NCBI GenBank assembly: GCA_010672925.1
Contig: JAAHFP010000057.1
Location: 1 to 36,177 of the forward strand
Length of the DNA stretch: 36,177 nt
Source: Symploca sp. SIO1C2
Lineage (GTDB): Bacteria; Cyanobacteriota; Cyanobacteriia; Cyanobacteriales; Coleofasciculaceae
Reading direction: 5' to 3'
Below the pieces are notes generated by a model. That model was not told the DNA's origin and ran no database searches. It saw only the letters and a program-made list of their open reading frames with translations. This document shows, one piece after another, positions 7,691 through 15,764 of the stretch (its first letter is position 1; the number at the start of each line of letters is the position of its first letter). The translations under genes were made by a program, and so were the position numbers.

Positions 7691-8515
7691 ACCGGTTATC
7701 TAAAATATCACCGGTTATCTAAAACCTTACCGGTAACTATTATCATAACCGGTAATTATAATAAGGTAACCGGTTATCTAGAACTCATCACCAGTAGTCT
7801 CCTAATTGGTGACCCACCTCAAATCATTACCGGTTAGCGAAAAGTCATTACCAGTTGTTAGCTGACTCATTACCGCTCAATATTCCTGTGGCTGAAACCC
7901 TCACCCCACAACACTTTCAAATTGGAAGCTCTCATCCACCGGTAACCATATTAGATAACCGGTTAGATTATTAGACTACCGGTGATATAGTATTCATTAC
8001 CGGTGGATTTGGAGTGGGCAATTTAAGATTACCGGTCGTTCCCAGAGCTTAACCTCATTAAATCACCAGTCGTATAATCTTTGCTACATAAGGGTTTCAG
8101 CAACCACCAAAGACAGGTAGAATGACCGGTGATGTTCATTTAACTGGACAGACATTACCGGTTATCCTGGATTAGCACCGGTCATCTTTTTAATCATTAC
8201 CGGTCAATTATGGTCTCCAGTTTTACATAACCGGTCACCTCAAACGGCAAGTAATTATTATCACCGGTTAGCAATCGTATGACCGCTTACCAGAGTAGCT
8301 CCATCGAGGTCACGACTGATATTGTGAGTACAATACATCTTAATGGTTGTTCTCAAGCTTTGTGATGTAACGTATATAACTGCCTCATACTATATTTTTC
8401 TCTTCCCTGGACTCGCTTCACTTTCTCAGTACAAGTATATCTGTTAGGCTGACAATAACTGCAATGATTCTTGGAAGTCCCTGAGATTCTCCTCTCTATA
8501 ACTTTGCTCACCGGT
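7691..8515. repeat. Internal ACCGGT repeat array (18 copies)
   Basis: ACCGGT starts at 7691, 7710, 7729, 7748, 7769, 7829, 7938, 7958, 7978, 7999, 8031, 8125, 8157, 8177, 8199, 8230, 8263 and 8510. Many spacings are 19-22 bp, or two helical turns, so sites face the same side of the DNA. Variants with ACCAGT or ACCGCT lie between them. The usual flank is CATTACCGGTTA. The same sites make up the right subtelomere and telomere. Candidate roles are binding sites for the protelomerase or a replication or partition protein. Confidence 0.8.
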
Positions 8516-8547
8516 CACTTTAATCAGATTTAGGACGGTTGTGAGCC
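7890..8547. other. Fossil head-to-head telomere junction
   Basis: The centre is TAACCGGTTA near 7956-7965, with CACCGGTA (left) and TACCGGTG (right) placed symmetrically. The right side is inverted and colinear with the right subtelomere. 7958-7985 matches 36110-36083 (28 bp), 8089-8113 matches 36000-35976 (25 bp) and 8521-8547 matches 35269-35243 (27 bp). The left side (GCTGAAACCCTC at 7891, CAAATTGG near 7918, then CACCGGTA) follows the forward subtelomere order in weaker form. The central 30 bp of the terminal telomere (between its inner ACCGGT sites) is missing here. Confidence 0.55.
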
Positions 8548-8627
8548 AATCTAGCGATCGCAAAAGGCGGTGCTAACATTGGTGACCCACAACCTTAATA
8601 AGCTACAGAACACTACAATTGTGTGAC

Positions 8628-8712
8628 GGTAGGCAGCACTGGTAATAGTAACTATATATATCAAACCGTGCCTACCAAATCCTGCCTACCAAGTGCTGCC
8701 TACCGACTACTG
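8628..8712. repeat. CTGCCTACC repeat cluster with inverted partner
   Basis: GGTAGGCAGCACT (8628-8640) is perfectly inverted at 8692-8704. Between and after them, CCTACC-containing units of about 14-16 bp repeat (CCGTGCCTACCAAATCCTG, CCTACCAAGTGCTG, CCTACCGACTACTG). A further unit appears near 9460-9475. Function is unknown. Confidence 0.5.
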
Positions 8713-8958
8713 CCGACAAAAAAAAAGGAAAAAACCCCATTACTCACCTTGATTCAATTTAGCTTTGCTGTTGCGTGAAGATTGATTCAATAGAGCTTTG
8801 ATGGGATGAAGGCTGAGCTAGTAGAGGATTGCTCTTGAAGAGTCTTCGGTGTCCCAGACGGCTCAACGCAGCTCCCCCGTGATGTATAGGGGTTAAGGAT
8901 TTGAGGTAATGCACTACATCTAATTAAATCGAAACTAATCACAATAAATCCCATTGTG
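8713..8958. other. Gene-free spacer
   Basis: I find no gene here. GATTCAAT...AGCTTTG occurs twice within about 50 bp (near 8750 and 8780). No transposon end or RNA gene is recognised. Confidence 0.3.
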
Positions 8959-8985
8959 TGGAGAAAATATTTAAAAGATTATAAG

Positions 8986-9345
8986 TTACCTCAGATGCGG
9001 ATGCTGCCGACTATGACTCCCATCAACTTCTCCCAAAAACGCCCTGCGCCATTGAGCAACCTCAAGCTCGGCAATTTCAGACCTTAAAGATTTAAGCCGC
9101 TCCCCACTCTCTAATCCACTCCAGGGACTTTCAATCAGCTGGTCAATAAACTCTAATAGCGAAGCCTGTCCTTCTGAGGTCAGAATTTCTATTAATCCAG
9201 CAAAAAAGGTAAAATTGTCACCTTGCCAGTCGATTTTCGATGCTAGCTGCTCAAACCCCACAAACATTAGAAGTGCCTTGCGTTGCCTAACTTCTTGAGT
9301 ATTTGGTAACTTTGACAATAATTTCAATAACTGAGGTTTGAGCAT
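8986..9345 (-). pseudogene. Truncated N-terminal copy of the EAD-STAND gene
   Basis: 119 residues, nearly identical to residues 1-116 of the STAND protein at 12214-14562 (same MLKPQLLKLLSKLPNTQEV start and ...GSHSRQHP), then HLR and a stop. It keeps only the effector-associated domain. On the downstream side, 8959-8996 is identical to 12089-12126, the 3' end and flank of the secreted-protein gene. A deletion of about 2.1 kb therefore joined that flank to the EAD segment. The product could still be a free adaptor domain that competes for EAD contacts, but decay is the simpler reading. Confidence 0.75.
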
Positions 9346-9837
9346 GATTTAACGCTTTATTCTTAATACCATCAGCACTTTGTTTTGTCTAAGCTCAGCG
9401 CAAGCTGGTGCTTTTTGCGATTGACTACGTCAGCTAATAATAACTATATCTAGATTCCCGTGCCTACCAAGTGCTGCCGCTTTCAAGGCGATGTCAAACT
9501 GGCTCTCTACAGGTATCATCCTGGCATTTTGGGCTTAAGTTCTGTAACAAAATCCCTGAATCGCATACCTGATATGACTTTCATTTGTTAAGATAGAGTC
9601 CAAATTGGCACATTACTTTGAGACTACTGATAACGCTCCTCTGGCTGAGAGGATAACCAATCTTGAGACAAAGGTAGCAATGCTGGAAGCTGCAACTATA
9701 TCCCAATCAAGACGAGTCAGTGAGATAGATTGAGCTACTGTGCAATTGCTAGGTGTCAGGAGACTCTTTACCCCAAATGTGGAATGTGATGGCTTTTACC
9801 TTATAGTCTAATGCCCTTAATAACTTGCTAGATGCAT
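9346..9837. other. Intergenic region with a possible gene remnant
   Basis: 9346-9405 still matches the region upstream of the STAND gene (14563-14606). At 9605-9733 a plus-strand frame reads LAHYFETTDNAPLAERITNLETK... and stops; it looks like the coiled tail of a lost gene, but it has no start or ribosome site. Nothing else is recognised. Confidence 0.3.
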
Positions 9838-10149
9838 ATGAGACGTTTTCTATCTCATCAACTGATAGTAGCAGCTGTTTCAGCTAGTGTATTAATTCCT
9901 CAAGCCGCTTTATCTAATCCTTTGTTTGATGAAGGCAGTTGGAGAGCACACTCATTCTATACGAAAACGGTTAGAGCCGGACTCTCATCCGGTATTGGTG
10001 GAGGAGAGAGGCAGATTAAAAGCGATCTCGCTTTGGAATCGCCGGATATCTCTGATATTGGCGGATATCGTCGCGCAAACATTGAAGATGAACAGCTAAC
10101 TTTCGCTGACTTTCTTAACACTTTGTTGAGAAGATTCTCAACAACCTAG
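9838..10149 (+). pseudogene. Truncated copy of the secreted membrane-anchored protein gene
   Basis: From the ATG at 9838 the product (103 residues) copies the start of the next gene: signal peptide MRRFL...ASVLIPQAALS, then NPLFDEGSWRAHSFYTKT. After about residue 65 small deletions and a frame change give an unrelated end (FADFLNTLLRRFSTT). The catalytic or structural body and the C-terminal anchor are lost. It is a tandem partial duplicate. Confidence 0.7.
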
Positions 10150-10227
10150 AGAGAAATCAGCGACAGAAAGTTATCTGACCCTTGCTAACTAAGGGTTTTC
10201 AAAATGCCTTTTATTGGGCAGGTACAT

Positions 10228-12114
10228 ATGAGGCGTTTCCTGTGTCAGCGACTGATAGCCGTTACTGTTCTGGCTAGTGTATCTATTCCCCAATCAGCTT
10301 TATCTAATCCTTTATTTGATGAAGGCAGTTGGAGAGCGCACTCATTCTATACAAGAACGGCTAGAGCCGGACTCTCATCAGGGATTGGGGGACTACAAGC
10401 AGAAATTAAGAAGGCTCGTGAGCTTGATTTAGAACCGTCGGATATTTCTTACAGTGACGGATATCTTCGTGCGAACATTGAAGGGCAACAACTAACGGTC
10501 AAAGTCAGTCCCCAAATAGTCCAAGAAGCTATTAGAGTAGTGGAACAGACCGATACCTTCGTGTTCCAAGTATCCGTAGATCAAACGGCGGTGGGAGGAA
10601 ACAATTATATTGATGAGGAATTGCAAGGTACGGAGATTGGGGAGCGACTTTTGGACGGGGACTTGGGCTTCGCTGGTATTGTATCTGGTAAAGTCCCTTT
10701 CCCAAAACCAAGACCGACAAATCCCTACAATGAAGCTCTGCGATTGCTAAAGACCGATGCTGAATACCGTAAACTGCCCACTCAGTGGGAAGGTTTCCCA
10801 GAAAGCTATCCACAGATATATCTAGAGTTCAACCCTGTAGAGCCAGGACTAGTTAGTCTGGAGTTCAAACCCCAAGTATTCTTTCGCGCCCCCTCGGATC
10901 TTCCTTTGGAAGTAGACGAGAACACTCAAGCTCTAGGAGAACTTCCCTATTCACCACTGATTGAGGATGTTAAAGAGCGTCCCCTTGCATATCGAAAAAT
11001 TTCTCGCCCTTTGGAACTTGCTGCTTCGATAACGGCTACTTTGGGACTTTTGGAGGCTGCTTGTCCACAACCAGAAAGCTGTAGTCATCTATATTCTCAA
11101 ACCAGGAAAAGCAGCGAGCCTTCTGAAAATCAAATAGATGAACAACAAGAAGTCGAGACAGACCTATTTAACTGGCTGAAGGAGATTGACAATAGTGAGA
11201 GAGAACTTGAAAAGGAATGGGCAAGCCTTAGTCTTCGAGTTTTTAAACCTGGTGATACTGACGAAGCTTGGGCTTCTGCTTTCGATACTTTACAACGAGC
11301 TATACAGAAACAAAAATATCCTTTTCTTATAGAACAAAAACAGGAAGAGAAGCTAAAACAAGAGGTGGAACAGTTAAAGAAACAAGCCGCACAGCAGTTT
11401 CTCAATTACCCAGTTCCAAATGACTCTCTTTTGCAAGCAGCATCGGCAGTTATCTTTGCTTGGAATGGAGAAGATAAGGTTGCTGAACAACACTTGAATC
11501 GAGCCATTGAACTCTCTGAGAATTTCCCAGGAGACCGCATCGAGGTCTTGCAAATGGGTGAATTAGTTGCTCTGCTTATCAGCGATCTTGGAAATACTCA
11601 GCTAGGAAATTCCATTCAGAATCGGATAGTACCTCTATTGGCTAGTGCCAAGCTCGCAGCCTATGACGAGGTTGATAAATACTTACAAGGTTGTATGGAG
11701 GAGCTAGAAAACTGTCCAGAAAAGGAGTTACGTGAATGGGAAGCTGGTGCATTTCGGGCTGGACTTACCTTGAACAATTGGTATAGACCAGAAAGAGACT
11801 TAGCGTGGTTACACGGGCGATTTGCTTATTTTATAGGAATTCAACTTGAAGACAACAAAGTAAGACAAAGAGATCGCTTACGATTTCTGTCTGAATATGT
11901 AAATAATGCTCAGGGAGAACATCGTTCAAAACTGCGGAAATTAGAAACAGATTTCAAAAGAAGACTCGGGATAATTTCAGTTTCTACATATAAGTATGGC
12001 TGGATTGCTATTGCATTAGTGGGGTTAAGTTTTTATCTGGTCTGGCAACAAATCAGGAAAAGAGAGAGAGAAAAAAAACGTCGCCAATTGGAGAAAATAT
12101 TTAAAAGATTATAA
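10228..12114 (+). CDS. Secreted, C-terminally membrane-anchored protein of unknown function
   Basis: 628 residues from the ATG at 10228, chosen because the signal peptide (MRRFLCQRLIAVTVLASVSIPQSALS) begins there; an ATG at 10204 would add 8 residues. An exported body follows (NPLFDEGSWRAHSF...). It includes a Glu/Lys-rich coiled coil around 300-400 and a helical repeat-like part around 405-560. Near the end is one membrane helix (about residues 590-610, WIAIALVGLSFYLVW) followed by a basic tail (RKREREKKRRQLEKIFKRL). The expected topology is periplasmic body with cytoplasmic tail. No known family is recognised. It converges on the STAND gene with 99 bases between stops. It was duplicated together with the EAD-STAND segment, which suggests a shared history or function. 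Confidence 0.65.
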   Translation: MRRFLCQRLIAVTVLASVSIPQSALSNPLFDEGSWRAHSFYTRTARAGLSSGIGGLQAEIKKARELDLEPSDISYSDGYLRANIEGQQLTVKVSPQIVQEAIRVVEQTDTFVFQVSVDQTAVGGNNYIDEELQGTEIGERLLDGDLGFAGIVSGKVPFPKPRPTNPYNEALRLLKTDAEYRKLPTQWEGFPESYPQIYLEFNPVEPGLVSLEFKPQVFFRAPSDLPLEVDENTQALGELPYSPLIEDVKERPLAYRKISRPLELAASITATLGLLEAACPQPESCSHLYSQTRKSSEPSENQIDEQQEVETDLFNWLKEIDNSERELEKEWASLSLRVFKPGDTDEAWASAFDTLQRAIQKQKYPFLIEQKQEEKLKQEVEQLKKQAAQQFLNYPVPNDSLLQAASAVIFAWNGEDKVAEQHLNRAIELSENFPGDRIEVLQMGELVALLISDLGNTQLGNSIQNRIVPLLASAKLAAYDEVDKYLQGCMEELENCPEKELREWEAGAFRAGLTLNNWYRPERDLAWLHGRFAYFIGIQLEDNKVRQRDRLRFLSEYVNNAQGEHRSKLRKLETDFKRRLGIISVSTYKYGWIAIALVGLSFYLVWQQIRKREREKKRRQLEKIFKRL

Positions 12115-12213
12115 GTTACCTCAGATATTGAACAAGAATATTTACGCTCTAAGCAGAGTAACTTCAGATAAAAATCTTTAAAATAGAGGTAGATTATCAT
12201 TGATATGATTTGA

Positions 12214-14562
12214 TTAATTCAAAAACCACTCCATATCATCATAAATATTTTCAAGACTTCTACGGGTAGAAACAGTATAACGATGTCTAGTGCCTAAGCA
12301 TTTCTCAAATATCTTTAAGGCTTTTTTCAAAAGAAATTTAGCCTTGTTGTATTGCTGTTGTTTAGCATTAATTACACCAAGATTATGAAAACTTTGAGCT
12401 ACATCTGGATGTTCTTCTCCTAAGAGACTTTTTCTTAGTTTTAATGCTTCTTGACACTTTCGTTCAGCTTCTCTGTAACGCTCTTGATTTTCGTAAATAT
12501 GAGCTAAATTATTTAAGGTAGTAGCCACTTCTGGATGATTTCGTCCTAGACACTGTTCCCTAATTTCCAAGGCTAGTTTTAATTTTATTTCAGCCTGAAT
12601 GTAATTGTCTAAAGAAGAATATAAATAAGCCAGATTGTTCAAAATACTAGCCACTTCTGGATGATTTCGTCCTAGACACTGTCCTTTAATTTTCAAGGCT
12701 TTTTGAAAAAGCGCTTCAGCCTCACCATAACGACCTTGTTCGCAGTATAGTAATGCCAAATTATTGAGGACTGTAGCTACATGCAGATGCTTTTCTCCAA
12801 GAAGGCTTGTACACAAATCTAAAGCTTTTTTAAAAAGGGGTCTAGCTTTACTGTAGCGACCCATATTGCGATAAAAATTAGCCAGATTATTTAAGCTAGA
12901 AGCTACTTCTAAATGTTTATCTCCAAAGCGACCTTGAGAGACTGATAAGTACTGTTGATACCAAAACTCTGCTTGCTCGTAGATTCCTTGACCTGCATAG
13001 AACCTAGCTAAACCAACAAAAGGAAAAGAAAAATCTTCGTCACTTAAGCAGTCTTTATATGTGGCAGCAACCTCTACTATATGAGGTATAGCTGTCTTAA
13101 ATTCTAAGATTAGATCTTGAGTAATAAACTGAGGAATTTTCTGCGCTATATTTGCCATTCCCTGACAAAATTTTTCTTGAATAAGTTTCCCCCAGTCTGA
13201 TTGTTGAAGTTGCTCTCTGAAAAATTCTTGAACAAGTGGATGCATTTGATAAGTTCTCTTCTCATTATAAACAAGTAAATTCAAATTCAATAAACTCTCA
13301 TCTCTAATTTCTTCCAAATCTTTTGAACCTTTTGAATCTTGGTCAGTAAAACATAACTCAACTAAATTCCAAGGAATAGGTGCTAATGCAAATAAACTAA
13401 GCAAACAACCTATCTGTTGTGCTAAGATGTCGAGTTCTTTCCAACTCAAAGAAAAAGCTTCTTTAATATCATATTTTGCTGTCATCCCTACCTTTGATTT
13501 TGGTTTTCTAAGGGATTTCTGTTCCAATCCCTCTCTTTCTAGTTTTTCCTTGAAATCTTCTAGGGATAAATCTACTTTTTTTTGTAGGTATCGCCCCACC
13601 AACTCCAAACCAAGAGGCAAATAGCCCAACAAAGAACAAAGCTCTGTTGCTTGGAGCAATTCCTTTTCAATACGCTCTGTTCCTAAGAAAGTATCCAACA
13701 ACTCTCTAGCAGCACTTTCAGGAAGAACCTTTAAAGGTTGTCTCACAAAAGACTGAACTAACCATTGTTTTCGTGTAGTGAATAAAAGTTTAAAACATGA
13801 ATGAAAAAATGGCAGATAAGGTTCAATCTTCTCATAATCAGTCGCATCATCTATAACTACCAATGTGGGCAGTTTTTTCCGCTCAATATTTTTCCAGCAC
13901 CACCTTATTTTTTGTTCAGTATTAAGAAGTTTTCCCCCTAATGAGTTGGGAACAAATAATTCCTGCTCGAGGTTAACAAAGTCAAGAATTTGAGTGTCTA
14001 TATTAGATGCTCTTGGTGTTAGCCAACAGACACCACCTGGATAATATTCCTCCCAATATTTATGTGCATATTGAATCACTAATTCTGTTTTTCCTACTCC
14101 AGCCATCCCAGAGATAATGACAGCCTGATTATGTTGTAAATGGTTGTGTAGTGTTTCCAATTCCTGATCGCGTCCAACAAACTTCACCGCACCGCTACGA
14201 GGAATGTTTTGTTGCGGATGCTGCCGACTATGACTCCCATCAACCTCTCCCAAAAACGCCCTGCGCCATTGAGCAACCCCAAGCTCGGCAATTTCAGACC
14301 TTAAAGATTTAAGCCGCTCCCCACTCTCTAATCCGCTCCAGGGACTTTCAATCAGCTGGTCAATAAACTCTAATAGCGAAGCCTGTCCTTCTGAGGTCAG
14401 AATTTCTATTAATCCAGCAAAAAAGGTAAAATTGTTCCCTTGCCAGTCGATTTTCGATGCTAGCTGCTCAAACCCCACAAACATTAGAAGTGCCTTGCGT
14501 TGCTTAACTTCTTGAGTATTTGGTAACTTTGAAAGTAATTTCAATAACTGAGGTTTGAGCAT
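12214..14562 (-). CDS. EAD-NB-ARC-TPR STAND ATPase (predicted defence sensor)
   Basis: 782 residues. Residues 1-100 are a small helical effector-associated domain. Residues 125-330 are an NB-ARC-type ATPase, with VKFVGRDQELETL entry, Walker A GMAGVGKT (152-159), Walker B LVVIDDA (234-240), an FTTR sensor and the GYLPLGLEL motif (313-321). A winged-helix region follows. From about 530 there are at least five kinesin-light-chain-type TPRs of 42 residues, each with a LNNLA...Y...G.Y.EAE..F..AL..... LG..HP.VA pattern. STAND proteins of this type sense an invader through the repeats and recruit an effector by EAD-EAD contact. The start is 43 bases downstream of the protease stop, so the two are probably one operon (protease first). 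Confidence 0.85.
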   Translation of the reverse strand: MLKPQLLKLLSKLPNTQEVKQRKALLMFVGFEQLASKIDWQGNNFTFFAGLIEILTSEGQASLLEFIDQLIESPWSGLESGERLKSLRSEIAELGVAQWRRAFLGEVDGSHSRQHPQQNIPRSGAVKFVGRDQELETLHNHLQHNQAVIISGMAGVGKTELVIQYAHKYWEEYYPGGVCWLTPRASNIDTQILDFVNLEQELFVPNSLGGKLLNTEQKIRWCWKNIERKKLPTLVVIDDATDYEKIEPYLPFFHSCFKLLFTTRKQWLVQSFVRQPLKVLPESAARELLDTFLGTERIEKELLQATELCSLLGYLPLGLELVGRYLQKKVDLSLEDFKEKLEREGLEQKSLRKPKSKVGMTAKYDIKEAFSLSWKELDILAQQIGCLLSLFALAPIPWNLVELCFTDQDSKGSKDLEEIRDESLLNLNLLVYNEKRTYQMHPLVQEFFREQLQQSDWGKLIQEKFCQGMANIAQKIPQFITQDLILEFKTAIPHIVEVAATYKDCLSDEDFSFPFVGLARFYAGQGIYEQAEFWYQQYLSVSQGRFGDKHLEVASSLNNLANFYRNMGRYSKARPLFKKALDLCTSLLGEKHLHVATVLNNLALLYCEQGRYGEAEALFQKALKIKGQCLGRNHPEVASILNNLAYLYSSLDNYIQAEIKLKLALEIREQCLGRNHPEVATTLNNLAHIYENQERYREAERKCQEALKLRKSLLGEEHPDVAQSFHNLGVINAKQQQYNKAKFLLKKALKIFEKCLGTRHRYTVSTRRSLENIYDDMEWFLN

Positions 14563-14605
14563 GATTTAAGACTTTATTCTTAATACCATCAGTACTTTGT
14601 TTGGT

Positions 14606-15655
14606 CTAATTCGCTAACTTTTCTCTCAGTTCATCGGGCAAGTCAGCTAGAATACTGCCAATCCATATCCCCTCATTGCGAAAGTAACGACGCTGTGTTG
14701 TGGGTTCCCGCATATTTCCTCCAGCATGGTGCAGTGCTACTACTTCCCAACTATCATTAAAAACTGGGGAACCTGACGAACCCCCTAGAGTAGAAGTTAC
14801 ATACTGGACAACATTCGCTCCGACATATTCAACAAAATTATTCTGAAATGAAATCTCTTTGGGTCTTCCCATCGGATGTTGGATAATGTTCACCCGACTA
14901 TTCCGCCGAATATCTCTCGCAGTTAACTGTAAAAACCCCCACTCAATCCCTGGTTCCCATTCTAGCTGAACTACCGTATAATCCAGTTTTTTATTAGTAT
15001 GAAAAATCCCCTTCAACTTGGCTCGATATTCGCTGGGTGTCTGAGCCTCTCCTAAAAAATTATCTTCATATTTAAAACGAAATAATGTATTAGTTAAAAC
15101 ATCAGCATTAGGTAGGACGTGATTATTCGTCAATATCAAATTAGAGGCAATCAAAAAGCCAGTCCCCGACCAACTTGCATCACTGGTGCGAACGCCAATA
15201 TAAGCAACTGACCGCGCCACTTTTAGTCCTTGAGCCAGAAAAGCAATTGGACGTAAAGTATTTTCCCCAATAATCTTCTCAAATACATTTGCTGGGGTTT
15301 CTCTACCTTGCCACTGATTGATGTTCGGTGCAGCGGCAATCGGTGTCATCATGTCATATTTAGTTAACAACCTATCCAGAAATTGTTGCTGCTGAATTCC
15401 TGTAACTCCCTTCAAAGTGTTGAAAAACATTCCTAGAGTTTCATTTTCATAAGTTAATCGCCCATATTTAGACAAATAGCTAACGATTTCGCTAATAGCA
15501 ACATAAGTACTACCAGAAACATCTATCATGGGAATTAACTGCCCCAAGCCAGCATCTTCCAAAATTTGTCGGCGTGAGCGCTCTGTAGCCAACTCTGGTA
15601 AATCTTTTAGTAAGGTAATTAATTGCTTACGCTCTTCAACACTTAGGTTAATCAT
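14606..15655 (-). CDS. EAD-trypsin-like serine protease (predicted effector)
   Basis: 349 residues. The N-terminal 100 residues (MINLSVEERKQLITLLKDLP...) are a helical effector-associated domain. The rest is a chymotrypsin-fold protease: SGTGFLIASNLILTNNHVL with H179, DYTVVQLEW with D225, and GGSSGSPVF with S294 in the GxSGxP motif. There is no signal peptide, so it acts in the cytoplasm. Together with the EAD-STAND protein next door it matches the published idea of EAD-coupled conflict systems, in which a triggered STAND oligomer activates a protease. Substrate is unknown. The gene ends 43 bases before the STAND start. Confidence 0.85.
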   Translation of the reverse strand: MINLSVEERKQLITLLKDLPELATERSRRQILEDAGLGQLIPMIDVSGSTYVAISEIVSYLSKYGRLTYENETLGMFFNTLKGVTGIQQQQFLDRLLTKYDMMTPIAAAPNINQWQGRETPANVFEKIIGENTLRPIAFLAQGLKVARSVAYIGVRTSDASWSGTGFLIASNLILTNNHVLPNADVLTNTLFRFKYEDNFLGEAQTPSEYRAKLKGIFHTNKKLDYTVVQLEWEPGIEWGFLQLTARDIRRNSRVNIIQHPMGRPKEISFQNNFVEYVGANVVQYVTSTLGGSSGSPVFNDSWEVVALHHAGGNMREPTTQRRYFRNEGIWIGSILADLPDELREKLAN

Positions 15656-15764
15656 TTTTTGTTGTCGCTGCTATCAAGATTTTGCAGGAAATTGAAACAA
15701 GCTTGTTGAGGAAGAATTAGTTCCTCACAATTCTTAACAGTCTCAGTGTTAAGAGATGAAGTTC

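Noticed and set aside
7625-7837. Frame across the repeat array
   Set aside because: The protein is made of repeat translations (VTGYL...), with no start signal.
7691-8515. Possible CRISPR array
   Set aside because: The repeated core is only 6-12 bp and self-complementary, spacers are short and irregular (19-30 bp, some over 90), and no cas genes flank it.
8713-9837. Insertion sequence or transposase remnant
   Set aside because: No transposase motif, terminal inverted repeat or target duplication could be found; the fragments trace instead to tandem duplicates of the neighbouring genes.
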